A stretch of 15,059 nt of DNA from NCBI GenBank assembly GCA_030066455.1, contig JASJBQ010000093.1, forward strand, positions 1-15,059. Direction: 5' to 3'. Of this stretch, positions 7,925 through 14,432 are shown piece after piece. Position numbers and translations under genes: made by a program. This DNA is from Desulfobacterales bacterium. Lineage in GTDB: Bacteria > Desulfobacterota > Desulfobacteria > Desulfobacterales > UBA5852. How positions within the stretch are numbered: position 1 is the stretch's first letter; the number at the start of each line of letters is the position of its first letter. The notes beneath the pieces were generated by a model. That model was not told where the DNA came from. It was given only the letters and a program-made list of their open reading frames with translations, and did not search any database.

Positions 7925-9006
7925 CGGTTCCCCTCCCCTGCGGCTTCGGCGGCACTGCGGCGCGGCAGGAGTCGCCGCACATGGCCACGCCAGTTCAAAC
8001 TCAAAATACCGTTGGGGGCAAAAAGCATGATCACGATCAGGATGACGCCGAAAACGGCATCGTCGTAGGACCCGAAGACCCCACGCAGCGAGAGGAAATT
8101 GAGCCCCACGCCCATGGCGAGCGCACCCCAGAGATGGGCCATGCCGCCCACGGCGACGATGGCCACATAGCGGACCGATTTCATGACACTGGCTTCGGAC
8201 GGCCCGATGCCGCCGTTGTAATGGGTCAGAAAAACACCCGCCACCGCGGCGAACACCGCTGAAATCACGAATACCTGCAGCTTGAAGCGCGCTGTATCGA
8301 CGCCAACCGACACGGCCGCCTCCTCGGAGCCGTGAATCGAACGCAGCGCACGGCCGACCCGGCTGTCGATGAGGTTTTTCATGAGCACCATGCCCAGGAT
8401 CAAAAGCCCCCAGGCAACATAATAATTCGACACCCGTTCGTCGAAATCGCCGCTGACCGCCAGACCGGGTAGCAGTTGAAACGCAGGGACCTCGGAGATG
8501 CCGTCCGCCTCGCCGAAGTAAGCACTGGCCAGAACGATGCGGTAGATGATGATGCCGAACCCCAGGGTCGCCATGGCCAGGTAGTGGCCTTTGAGCTTGA
8601 GCACCGGAATCCCCAGAATCAGGGCGATCACGGCGGCCGTCAGCACCGCCAGAATACAGGCGGCCCAGGGCGTGACCGCCATCAGGGCCTCGCCGTAGAT
8701 ATCCTCGCCGGCGACGATCAGACCCATGCCGTCCAACAGGCGGATCAGGGCCGTATCCTTGTATTCAATCAGATTCCGGGTGGTCAAGGCCGCCGCAAGA
8801 TAGCCGCCGATGGCGAAGAAACCGGCATGCCCGATCGAAATCTGTCCGGCGTAGCCCATCACCACGCAAAGCCCGATGATCAACAGGGCGTAGTAGGCCG
8901 ACATGGTCATCTGGGTCAGATAGTAGCGGGTATCGGTCCAGGCGGTGAGCAGTTGAATGGCGACCACCACGACCAGAAGCAGCGCGAAGGGAAGCATCCT
9001 CTTCAT
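7921..9006 (-). CDS. livM: Branched-chain-amino-acid type ABC transporter permease LivM
   Basis: 361-aa inner-membrane permease subunit. The N-terminus is a membrane helix (MLPFALLLVVVVAIQLL), and the LivM signature GYAGQISIGHAGFFAIGGY is at 51-69. Several further helices follow, along with a cytoplasmic coupling segment (GRALRSIHGSEEAAVSVGVD) that contacts the ATPases. A loop at about residues 75-105 (from NLIEYKDTAL to IVAGEDIYG) looks longer than in many LivM proteins. The frame is open far upstream, but ATG 9006 is chosen because a strong AAGGAG lies 8 nt before it and it begins directly after the livH stop. It overlaps livG by 4 nt. Confidence 0.94.
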
Positions 9007-9008
9007 TC

Positions 9009-9899
9009 TTAAAACTCCTTCAGCCCTGCGGCCGTTCTCGAACCGAAAAGCCCATGCGGACGGACGAAGAGGATGATCAGCAGGATGGTGATGGCGATGG
9101 CGTCCTTGAACGCCAGCGGCATCACCGAAATCGAAAAAGCCTCCAGGATGCCGAGCAGAAGCCCGGCCCCCACGGCGGCCATGGCATTGCCCAGCCCCCC
9201 CAGGATGGCCACGGTGAAGCCCTTGATGGCCAATCCCGTACCGATGTCGTATTCGGTCGAGGTGATGGGCGACATGACACACCCGGCCAGGGCCCCGATG
9301 CCGGCGCTGAGCATGAACGATAGCGTCACCATGTTGCGTGTGTTGATCCCGCAGAGAATGGCCGCCTTGCGGTTGGCCGCACAGGCCCGCATCTGCCGGC
9401 CGACCGACGTGGTTTTGAAAAAGATGCTCAGAAACACCACCATCAGCCCGCACACGCCGACGACCCACAGGACTTGGGGTGAAATCCGGGCGCCGAGAAC
9501 GGCCACCGTGGTAATCTCGTCGCCGACGAAGTACGGCAGTGAACGGATCGATTCCCCCCAGATGTGCAGCGCCACTTCACGGATGAGAATCGACAGTCCG
9601 ATGGTAATGATGATCATCCGCAGAACGCCGGGGCTGTCGAGCCAGCGGATGAAAACCATTTCCACCAGGGCCCCGCAGATCATCGTGATGACCACGGCCA
9701 GGGCAATGGCGACGGCCAGCGGCATGAACGGCAGCAGGGAGATGGCGATCATGCCGCCCAGCATGACGAACTCGCCCTGGGCGAAGTTGATGATGCCGGT
9801 GGTGTTGTAGATGATGTTGAAGCCGATGCCCACGATGGCGTAGATCGCGCCATAGGTGATACCGGCGAAAAGATACTGGATAAAAAGTTCTACCGTCAT
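9009..9899 (-). CDS. livH: Branched-chain-amino-acid type ABC transporter permease LivH
   Basis: 296-aa inner-membrane permease subunit, partner of LivM. The N-terminal ELFIQYLFAGITYGAIYA segment and the NFAQGEFVMLGGM motif (38-50) are hallmarks of LivH. About eight hydrophobic helices and a coupling segment (GRQMRACAANRKAAILCGI) follow. ATG 9899 is chosen because the protein then begins in the family-typical way; the open frame continues upstream for 34 codons of non-homologous, GC-rich sequence that includes the terminator hairpin. The Shine-Dalgarno is weak (GGTTGG). It lies 2 nt from livM and 153 nt from livK. Confidence 0.94.
   Translation of the reverse strand: MTVELFIQYLFAGITYGAIYAIVGIGFNIIYNTTGIINFAQGEFVMLGGMIAISLLPFMPLAVAIALAVVITMICGALVEMVFIRWLDSPGVLRMIIITIGLSILIREVALHIWGESIRSLPYFVGDEITTVAVLGARISPQVLWVVGVCGLMVVFLSIFFKTTSVGRQMRACAANRKAAILCGINTRNMVTLSFMLSAGIGALAGCVMSPITSTEYDIGTGLAIKGFTVAILGGLGNAMAAVGAGLLLGILEAFSISVMPLAFKDAIAITILLIILFVRPHGLFGSRTAAGLKEF
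9015..9020 (-). promoter_or_regulatory. Shine-Dalgarno site deciding the livM start
   Basis: AAGGAG on the minus strand lies 8 nt before ATG 9006, inside the last codons of livH. It fixes the livM start against the upstream extension of the same open frame, which would run through livH. Confidence 0.8.
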
Positions 9900-9964
9900 A
9901 GAGCCAACCGGTCGTTTGGAAACGGAAATGAATTGACCGCTGCGGCCGTCCAATCCAGGCCGCG

Positions 9965-9992
9965 AAAAGGGGCCGGGATCGGCCCGGCCCCT
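9965..9992 (-). terminator. Intrinsic terminator/attenuator between livK and livH
   Basis: On the minus strand a perfect 10-bp GC-rich stem (arms 9983-9992 and 9968-9977, 5-nt loop) is followed by TTTTC at 9968-9964. It sits 60 nt after the livK stop and before livH. This is the usual place for a partial terminator that leaves the periplasmic binding protein more abundant than the permease and ATPase subunits. A further 6-bp inverted repeat (9942-9947/9958-9963) follows before livH. Confidence 0.75.
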
Positions 9993-10020
9993 CGCAGGCA
10001 TTTTACGAACAGTCCTCTCA

Positions 10021-10041
10021 CCGCCGCATGGCTAGCGGCGG
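10021..10041 (-). repeat. Stem-loop just after livK
   Basis: Perfect 7-bp inverted repeat (10021-10027/10035-10041, loop of 7 nt) beginning 12 nt after the livK stop. No T tract follows. Together with the terminator 28 nt further on, it could block 3' exonucleases and stabilise livK mRNA. Confidence 0.5.
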
Positions 10042-10052
10042 GAAGTGCCTAT

Positions 10053-11204
10053 CTACATCCCCTCGTAGGGCACGAATTTTCCGTTTTTGACGGTAATCAT
10101 CTCAAAGGAATCGATGCCCAGACCATTGTGGTCTTCGGCTGAAAAGCTGAAGACACCACCGGTGCCGGGCAGGCCTTTGATCTTCTCGATTTCATCACGG
10201 ATCTTGGCCCTGTCGGTGCCGGCTTTTTCAATCGCTGCCTTGAGAATGATGAAGGCATCGTAGCCGTGGCCACCGAAAGTCGAGGCCGCCTCTTTGTATT
10301 TCCCCTCGTAGTCGGCGATATACTGGGTCAGCAGAGCTTTCTGGGGGTGATCCTCCGGAAGCTGATCGGCCACCAGCAGCCGCCCGGCCGGAAAGATGAT
10401 GCCTTCCGCCGCCGCACCGGCAGCTTCGACATACTTGATGTTGCCGAACCCGTGGCTTTGAAAAAGGGGCACGTCCCAGCCGGCCTGGCGCATGTTTTTG
10501 GCCACGATGGCCTGGGCCGGTACGATCGACCAGTTGACCACTGCCTGGACGTCCTTGTTGGCCTTGATCTTGGCAATGACCGCCGAAAGGTCCTTGGATT
10601 TCTTGTCGTAGACCTCGGCTTCGACCACCTCGATGCCCATCGTGGGGGCGATCTTCATCAACTGGGCCTTACCCGCCTTGCCGAAGCCCGTGTTGCCGGC
10701 CAGCACGGCGATCTTGGAAATGCCCATGTCCTTCATGGTCTGGAAGATTTTCGTGGCGGCGTAAGAGTCCTTTTGCGGGGTTTTGAAGACGTACCGGGCC
10801 ACCGGGTTGACGATGACCTCGGCGGCCGCACACGAGACCAACGGTGTTCCGGCCTGCTCGAAGATTTTCTTGATCTTCATGGTTTCTCCGGAAGTGGAGG
10901 GGCCGATGACCGCGACGACCCGTTCTTCCTCGATGAGCTGTTTGGCAAACGAGATGGCCTTTTCCGGGCTGGCACCGGAGTCCTTGATGATCAGTTCGAC
11001 TTGCATTCCATTGATGCCGCCAGCGGCGTTGGTCTGCTCGGCCAGCATTTCCAGCGTCCGTGCTTCGGGACCGCCCAGAAACGAAGCCGGCCCGGTAACC
11101 GCCAGGATCGCCCCTATTTTGACGGTTTCCGCGCCGAACGCGGGAACGGCGGCCAGAATAACAACCAGCGCAGCGATGACGAGCTTGAAACTTCGCGACT
11201 TCAT
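10053..11204 (-). CDS. livK: Periplasmic substrate-binding protein LivK of the ABC importer
   Basis: 383-aa periplasmic binding protein (type I fold, Peripla_BP_6-like) that delivers ligand to LivHM. A Sec signal peptide is visible at residues 1-25 (basic MKSRSFK, then LVIAALVVILAAV, cleavage near AFGA/E). There is no lipobox cysteine, so it should be soluble. The mature protein starts VKIGAILAVTGPASFLG, a typical ligand-contact region, and has GPSTSGET, like the GPxTSG motif of LIV/aromatic-acid binding proteins. A very strong GGGGAGG lies 6 nt before ATG 11204. Ligand identity cannot be read from sequence; with two PaaK-family genes in the operon, aromatic amino acids or arylacetates are as plausible as Leu/Ile/Val. 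Confidence 0.93.
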   Translation of the reverse strand: MKSRSFKLVIAALVVILAAVPAFGAETVKIGAILAVTGPASFLGGPEARTLEMLAEQTNAAGGINGMQVELIIKDSGASPEKAISFAKQLIEEERVVAVIGPSTSGETMKIKKIFEQAGTPLVSCAAAEVIVNPVARYVFKTPQKDSYAATKIFQTMKDMGISKIAVLAGNTGFGKAGKAQLMKIAPTMGIEVVEAEVYDKKSKDLSAVIAKIKANKDVQAVVNWSIVPAQAIVAKNMRQAGWDVPLFQSHGFGNIKYVEAAGAAAEGIIFPAGRLLVADQLPEDHPQKALLTQYIADYEGKYKEAASTFGGHGYDAFIILKAAIEKAGTDRAKIRDEIEKIKGLPGTGGVFSFSAEDHNGLGIDSFEMITVKNGKFVPYEGM

Positions 11205-11225
11205 ATATCCTCCCCTCGTTTGTTT

Positions 11226-11252
11226 GCTGCCGGAGGCATGGCCCCCGGCAGC
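11226..11252 (-). repeat. Stem-loop in the livK 5' leader
   Basis: Perfect 8-bp inverted repeat (GCTGCCGG at 11226-11233, complement at 11245-11252, 11-nt loop), 21 nt upstream of the livK ATG and close to its Shine-Dalgarno. It is followed by AAACAAAC rather than T, so it is not a terminator. Another 7-bp repeat (11290-11296/11312-11318) abuts the ACT gene stop. Together these structure the 114-nt ACT-livK gap; they may mark an mRNA processing or stabilising site. Confidence 0.45.
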
Positions 11253-11318
11253 GGTTGAACAGAATCGATGGCGGCGCGACCGTTCCAGCCCTGCAGCCGG
11301 TCCGATCCCGCCTGCAGG

Positions 11319-11750
11319 CTACAGGCTGTAGACCTGTTGTCCGTCCAGGATGTTGAAGCCCCTGGCCTGCAGCGTGGTGATCGCCTTTTCGGTTTCGTCG
11401 AACCGGAAGATCATGACGGCGTTCTCGCCGGTGACGTTCACAAAGGCGTACATGTATTCGACGTTGATCCCGGCGGACTGGAGCAGGTCGAGAATTTCGT
11501 GCAGCCCCCCGGGCCGGTCCGGGACCTCGACCGCCAGAACCTCGGTCTTGCCGACCGTGAAACCCGCCGTCTTGAGCGCTGTCTTGGCCTTTTCGGTATC
11601 GTCCACGATCAGGCGTAAAACGCCGAAATCCGACGTGTCGGCCAGGGCCAGCGCCCGAATGTTGACCTGGGCCTCGGCCAGCACACCGGTGACCTCGCAC
11701 AATCGACCGGCTTTGTTTTCGAGAAAGACGGATATCTGTTCCGCATGCAT
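11319..11750 (-). CDS. Tandem ACT-domain protein
   Basis: 143-aa cytoplasmic protein made only of two ACT domains (about 3-66 and 71-140). The ligand-loop motifs ENKAGRL and PDRPGGL are typical of ACT dimers that bind amino acids at their interface. Stand-alone ACT proteins often sit beside phenylacetate-CoA ligase genes in anaerobes and archaea (family knowledge), where they are thought to sense the pathway amino acid. Start ATG 11750 has AAGGAGG with a 5-nt spacer; the open frame extends 21 codons further, but without a better site. It lies 62 nt after paaK and 114 nt before livK. Likely role: amino-acid-responsive modulation of PaaK or the transporter; this is inference. Confidence 0.85.
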   Translation of the reverse strand: MHAEQISVFLENKAGRLCEVTGVLAEAQVNIRALALADTSDFGVLRLIVDDTEKAKTALKTAGFTVGKTEVLAVEVPDRPGGLHEILDLLQSAGINVEYMYAFVNVTGENAVMIFRFDETEKAITTLQARGFNILDGQQVYSL

Positions 11751-11812
11751 GATGGCCTCCTTGATTGACGGTTTCGTAAAAGGCCCGAAGACGGCGTTAC
11801 ACTTCAATCCCA

Positions 11813-13114
11813 CTAGATCTGGCGGTTGTCGATCACCCGCACCGCTTTACCCTGACTGCGCGCGATCGCTTTGGGTTCGACCAGCTTCACCTTGGCGGAT
11901 ACCCCTAAATAATCCTTGATATTCTTGGTGATTGCCTGCTCCATCCCCTGGAGGGTCTTGACCTCGTCGGAGAACATGGACTCGGAGACCTCGACCATGA
12001 CCGTCAGGATGTCCAATTGGCCTTCCCGATCGACCACCAGCTGGTAATGGGGCTCCACGTTCTTCATCTCCATCAACACGCTTTCGATCTGGCTGGGGAA
12101 GACGTTCACCCCGCGAATGATGAGCATGTCGTCGCTGCGGCCGCTGACCTTGTTCATGCGCACCAGGGTACGGCCGCAGATGCAGGGCTCCGGGTTGAGG
12201 GAGGTGATGTCGCGCGTGCGGTAGCGGATGACCGGGAAAGCCTCCTTGGTGATCGAGGTGAAGACGAGTTCTCCGGTTTCGCCGTAGGGCAGGACCTCGC
12301 CCGTTTGGGGATCGATGATTTCGGGGATGAAATGATCTTCGAAGATATGCAGCCCCTTTTTGGCCTCGTAGCATTCCATGGCCACGCCCGGGCCGATGAC
12401 CTCGCTCAATCCGTAGATATCGACCGCCACGAGGCCGAGCTTCGCCTCGATCTCGTCGCGCATGTGCTCCGACCAGGGTTCGGCCCCGAAGATGCCGAAT
12501 TTGAATTTAAGATCGGGAAAGGACACTCCCATTTCGTCGGCCACCTCGGCCAGGTGCAGGGCGTAGGATGGCGTAGCCGTCAGGACGGTGGGACCGAAAT
12601 CCTTCATGATCACGACCTGCCGCTTGGTGTTGCCGCCCGATACCGGGATGACCGAAGCCCCCAGTTTCTCCGCACCGTAGTGAGCACCCAGCCCCCCCGT
12701 AAACAACCCGTAGCCGTAGGCATTGTGGATGATGTCGCCCCGGGTGGCGCCGCCCGCCATCAGCGACCGGGCCATGAGACCGGCCCAGGTGTCCACATCG
12801 CGCGCGGTGTAGCCCACCACGGTGGGCTGCCCCGTGGTACCGGAGGAGGCGTGGATGCGCACGACATTTTCCATGGGCACGGCAAACATGCCGTAGGGAT
12901 AGTTGTCGCGCAGGTCCTGTTTGGTGGTGAACGGCAGACGCTGCAGGTCCGCTAGCGTCTGGATGTCCCCGGGGGTGATCCCGGCAGTTTCGAATTGCTG
13001 CCGATAGAAGGGTACATTGGCGTAGCCGCGCTCGATCGTCGCCTTGAGGCGGCGCAATTGGATCGCCTCCAGGGCTTCGCGGGGCATGGTTTCATACTCG
13101 ATATCGTAGATCAT
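11813..13114 (-). CDS. paaK: Phenylacetate-CoA ligase (AMP-forming)
   Basis: 433-aa ATP-dependent aryl-acetate:CoA ligase converting phenylacetate (or indole-/hydroxyphenylacetate) to its CoA thioester via an acyl-adenylate. All hallmark motifs are present: SSGTTGQP (90-97), [10 protein letters not shown] (from 234), [22 protein letters not shown], and the C-terminal SQGKAVRV with catalytic K423. Length and end (VIDNRQI) are family-typical. AAGGAGG lies about 10 nt before ATG 13114. It is the first structural gene of the operon, 80 nt downstream of the attenuator terminator. In anaerobes this enzyme works with indolepyruvate:ferredoxin oxidoreductase in aromatic amino acid breakdown or, in reverse, in aromatic amino acid synthesis from arylacetates (established for some anaerobes and methanogens); iorAB is not in this window. 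Exact acid preference is unknown. Confidence 0.94.
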   Translation of the reverse strand: MIYDIEYETMPREALEAIQLRRLKATIERGYANVPFYRQQFETAGITPGDIQTLADLQRLPFTTKQDLRDNYPYGMFAVPMENVVRIHASSGTTGQPTVVGYTARDVDTWAGLMARSLMAGGATRGDIIHNAYGYGLFTGGLGAHYGAEKLGASVIPVSGGNTKRQVVIMKDFGPTVLTATPSYALHLAEVADEMGVSFPDLKFKFGIFGAEPWSEHMRDEIEAKLGLVAVDIYGLSEVIGPGVAMECYEAKKGLHIFEDHFIPEIIDPQTGEVLPYGETGELVFTSITKEAFPVIRYRTRDITSLNPEPCICGRTLVRMNKVSGRSDDMLIIRGVNVFPSQIESVLMEMKNVEPHYQLVVDREGQLDILTVMVEVSESMFSDEVKTLQGMEQAITKNIKDYLGVSAKVKLVEPKAIARSQGKAVRVIDNRQI

Positions 13115-13194
13115 CCGCGCTCATCCTCCTTGACACAAGGGTGTGGGGATCTTGAACGCCTCCCCGCGAGATCGGTTCTTATCATATTGGGTCC

Positions 13195-13227
13195 AAAAAA
13201 AAAGCTGCCGGTTTGCCAACCCGCAGC
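13195..13227 (-). terminator. Intrinsic terminator of the paaK leader (attenuator)
   Basis: On the minus strand the arms GCTGC-G-GGTT (13218-13227) and AACC-G-GCAGC (13204-13213) form a 9-bp stem with one G-G mismatch and a 4-nt loop, followed by nine T (13203-13195). This is the strongest terminator in the window. It lies 80 nt before paaK and after the Phe-rich leader ORF. It could also end transcripts coming from the enoyl-CoA hydratase gene, but its place downstream of a promoter and leader peptide fits attenuation. Confidence 0.85.
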
Positions 13228-13289
13228 CCAAAGAAGACCATGGGTTGATACTTTGCGTCCCCCCATGGTCTTGCCGATCGTTTTGTCTT

Positions 13290-13382
13290 TTATCGCGACG
13301 ACGCTGTTGCATGGGCGGACTTTCTAAAAAGAAAGCCCCCCGTAAAGCCGAAAAAGTGAAAATAGAAAAAGGCGCCGATCAT
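13290..13382 (-). CDS. Phe-rich leader peptide (30 aa) of the paaK-liv operon
   Basis: Short ORF beginning MIGAFFYFHFFGFTGGFLF and ending with TAA at 13290. Eight of residues 5-19 are Phe (5, 6, 8, 10, 11, 13, 17, 19) and one is Tyr (7), a density seen in known pheA and pheST attenuator peptides. An AAGGA element lies 10 nt before ATG 13382, and the predicted transcription start is only about 20 nt upstream, as in classical leader peptides. Six of the eight Phe codons are TTT despite the GC-rich context. The product would be a regulatory sensor of charged tRNA-Phe, not a functional protein. The competing reading of this stretch is a Lys-rich plus-strand ORF without a ribosome-binding site, judged less likely. 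Confidence 0.65.
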   Translation of the reverse strand: MIGAFFYFHFFGFTGGFLFRKSAHATASSR

Positions 13383-13407
13383 CCGAAGCTTGTCCTTGGT
13401 TTGCTTC

Positions 13408-13436
13408 TGGATAACGAATGCCATCGGGACTGTCAA
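13408..13436 (-). promoter_or_regulatory. Promoter of the paaK-liv operon
   Basis: A perfect TTGACA (13431-13436) is 17 nt from TATCCA (13408-13413), with an AT-rich patch (ATTTTATTC) just upstream. The -10 matches the consensus at only three of six positions, so the promoter may be weak or activator-assisted. Transcription would start near 13401, about 20 nt before the leader peptide ATG. The 13443-13576 stretch between this promoter and the enoyl-CoA hydratase gene holds nothing recognisable. Confidence 0.55.
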
Positions 13437-13576
13437 GAATAAAATCACACGGTTGCAGGCTATTACCGGTCGATTCACCCGCCGATCCAGCGTCCCCGGC
13501 AGGCTTCCGGACGATGGCATCGATCGTCGATCGAAACCTTCCGTTGCTGTTGGTCGACGGCGGTTACCTGCCCGGC

Positions 13577-14368
13577 CTAGTCGTCGAGCGGTGCGTTGAA
13601 AACGGCCGGTCGCTTTTCCAGGAAAGCACGGGTTCCCTCCTTGGCGTCGGGGCTTGCCAGGCAGAGGGCAAAGGCGTCGTTCTCCAGCGCCAGGCCCGAT
13701 TCGAGATCCACGTTCAACCCCGTATTGACCGCCTGCTTGGCCGCACGCAGGGCCACCCGTCCCTTGGTGGCGATCAGGCGGGCGGTTTCGTTCACGGCGT
13801 CCATAAGTTCGCCGTCCTCGCAAACCCGGTTGACGATACCCAACCGCAGGGCTTCCTCGGCCTCGACCATCCGCCCGGTGTAGATCAACTCGCGGGCCCG
13901 GGCCGGGCCGATCAAACGCGGCAGCCGCTGGGTGCCCCCGAACCCCGGAATGATCCCGAGATTGATCTCCGGCAGCCCGAACCGGGCACTCCGGGCAGCG
14001 TAGATGAAATCGCAGGCCAGCGCCATCTCGGTGCCGCCGCCCAGCGCAAAGCCATTCACGGCGGCGATTACCGGAACGGAAAGCCTTGTCAGGCGTGCGA
14101 TTCCGTCGGCGCCCCGACGGGCAAAACGCTTGGCGCCCAGTGGCCCCAGCTGATTGATCTCGGTAATGTCCGCCCCGGCCACAAAGGCTTTTTCGCCGGT
14201 ACCGGTCAGCACCAGCACACGTATGGCCGAATCATTTTCGACGCGGTCCAGCGCCGCGGCGAACTCCTCCAGCAGTGCGGCATTGAGCGCGTTGAGGGCT
14301 TGGGGACGATTGAAGGTGATCACGGCAATCCCGTCTTCACAGTCATACATGATATTCTCAAACGACAT
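13577..14368 (-). CDS. Enoyl-CoA hydratase/isomerase (crotonase family)
   Basis: 263-aa crotonase-fold enzyme, probably a 2-enoyl-CoA hydratase of beta-oxidation or amino-acid-derived acyl-CoA degradation. Oxyanion-hole segments AFVAGADITE (61-70) and NGFALGGGTEM (105-115) are present. Both catalytic glutamates, E114 and E134 (FGLPEINLGIIPGFGGTQ), are conserved with the same 20-residue spacing as in rat mitochondrial crotonase, so hydratase activity is likely. Start ATG 14368 has GGAGG 6 nt upstream; the frame is open further but gives a non-homologous extension. It lies 64 nt after the EamA gene and is likely co-transcribed with it. The same-strand paaK operon follows, but has its own promoter. 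Substrate chain length is not readable. Confidence 0.9.
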   Translation of the reverse strand: MSFENIMYDCEDGIAVITFNRPQALNALNAALLEEFAAALDRVENDSAIRVLVLTGTGEKAFVAGADITEINQLGPLGAKRFARRGADGIARLTRLSVPVIAAVNGFALGGGTEMALACDFIYAARSARFGLPEINLGIIPGFGGTQRLPRLIGPARARELIYTGRMVEAEEALRLGIVNRVCEDGELMDAVNETARLIATKGRVALRAAKQAVNTGLNVDLESGLALENDAFALCLASPDAKEGTRAFLEKRPAVFNAPLDD

Positions 14369-14432
14369 GCGGCTCCTCCCTTGGTCAAAAATTTCCAGAA
14401 ATACAGCGTGGCGCAGGTTTCCCCCCTGAACT

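Larger units (their letters stand above)
13195..13401 (-). promoter_or_regulatory. Putative phenylalanine attenuator leader RNA of the paaK-liv operon
   Basis: This leader contains, in order, the Phe-rich ORF, hairpin H1 (13330-13341 with 13314-13325, UUUU loop, one mismatch and one G-U) inside that ORF, hairpin H2 (perfect 11 bp, 13262-13272 with 13234-13244, 17-nt loop), and the terminator. Alternative pairings chain them: CCCAUG at 13310-13315 can pair with CAUGGG in the H2 left arm (13262-13267), and CAACCC at 13242-13247 (H2 loop and right arm) can pair with GGGUUG at 13217-13222 in the terminator left arm. A ribosome held on the later Phe codons would open H1, release 13310-13315 to break H2, and let 13242-13247 break the terminator; a ribosome reaching the stop at 13290 would leave H2 and the terminator intact. 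The pairings are seen in the sequence; the mechanism is inferred. Confidence 0.65.

Noticed and set aside
10266..11258. 330-codon plus-strand ORF opposite livK
   Set aside because: Antisense shadow of a clear periplasmic binding protein; His/Gly/Asp-rich low-information sequence.
13234..13272. c-di-GMP-I (GEMM) riboswitch, suggested by GGGACGCAAAG in the H2 loop
   Set aside because: The GNRA-capped hairpin, the GGCAAACC partner in the right order and the second stem are missing; only the short GACGCAAAG string matches.
13115..13401. T-box riboswitch in the paaK leader
   Set aside because: No AGGGUGGNACCGCG antiterminator bulge motif was seen, and the Phe-rich ORF argues for ribosome-based attenuation instead.
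13143..13442. Plus-strand 99-codon ORF (or a 43-aa Lys-rich version from ATG 13311)
   Set aside because: No ribosome-binding site, low-complexity Lys content that is the mirror of the T-rich Phe codons, and it crosses a terminator and promoter belonging to the minus strand. The minus-strand leader peptide explains the region better, though this is not fully excluded.
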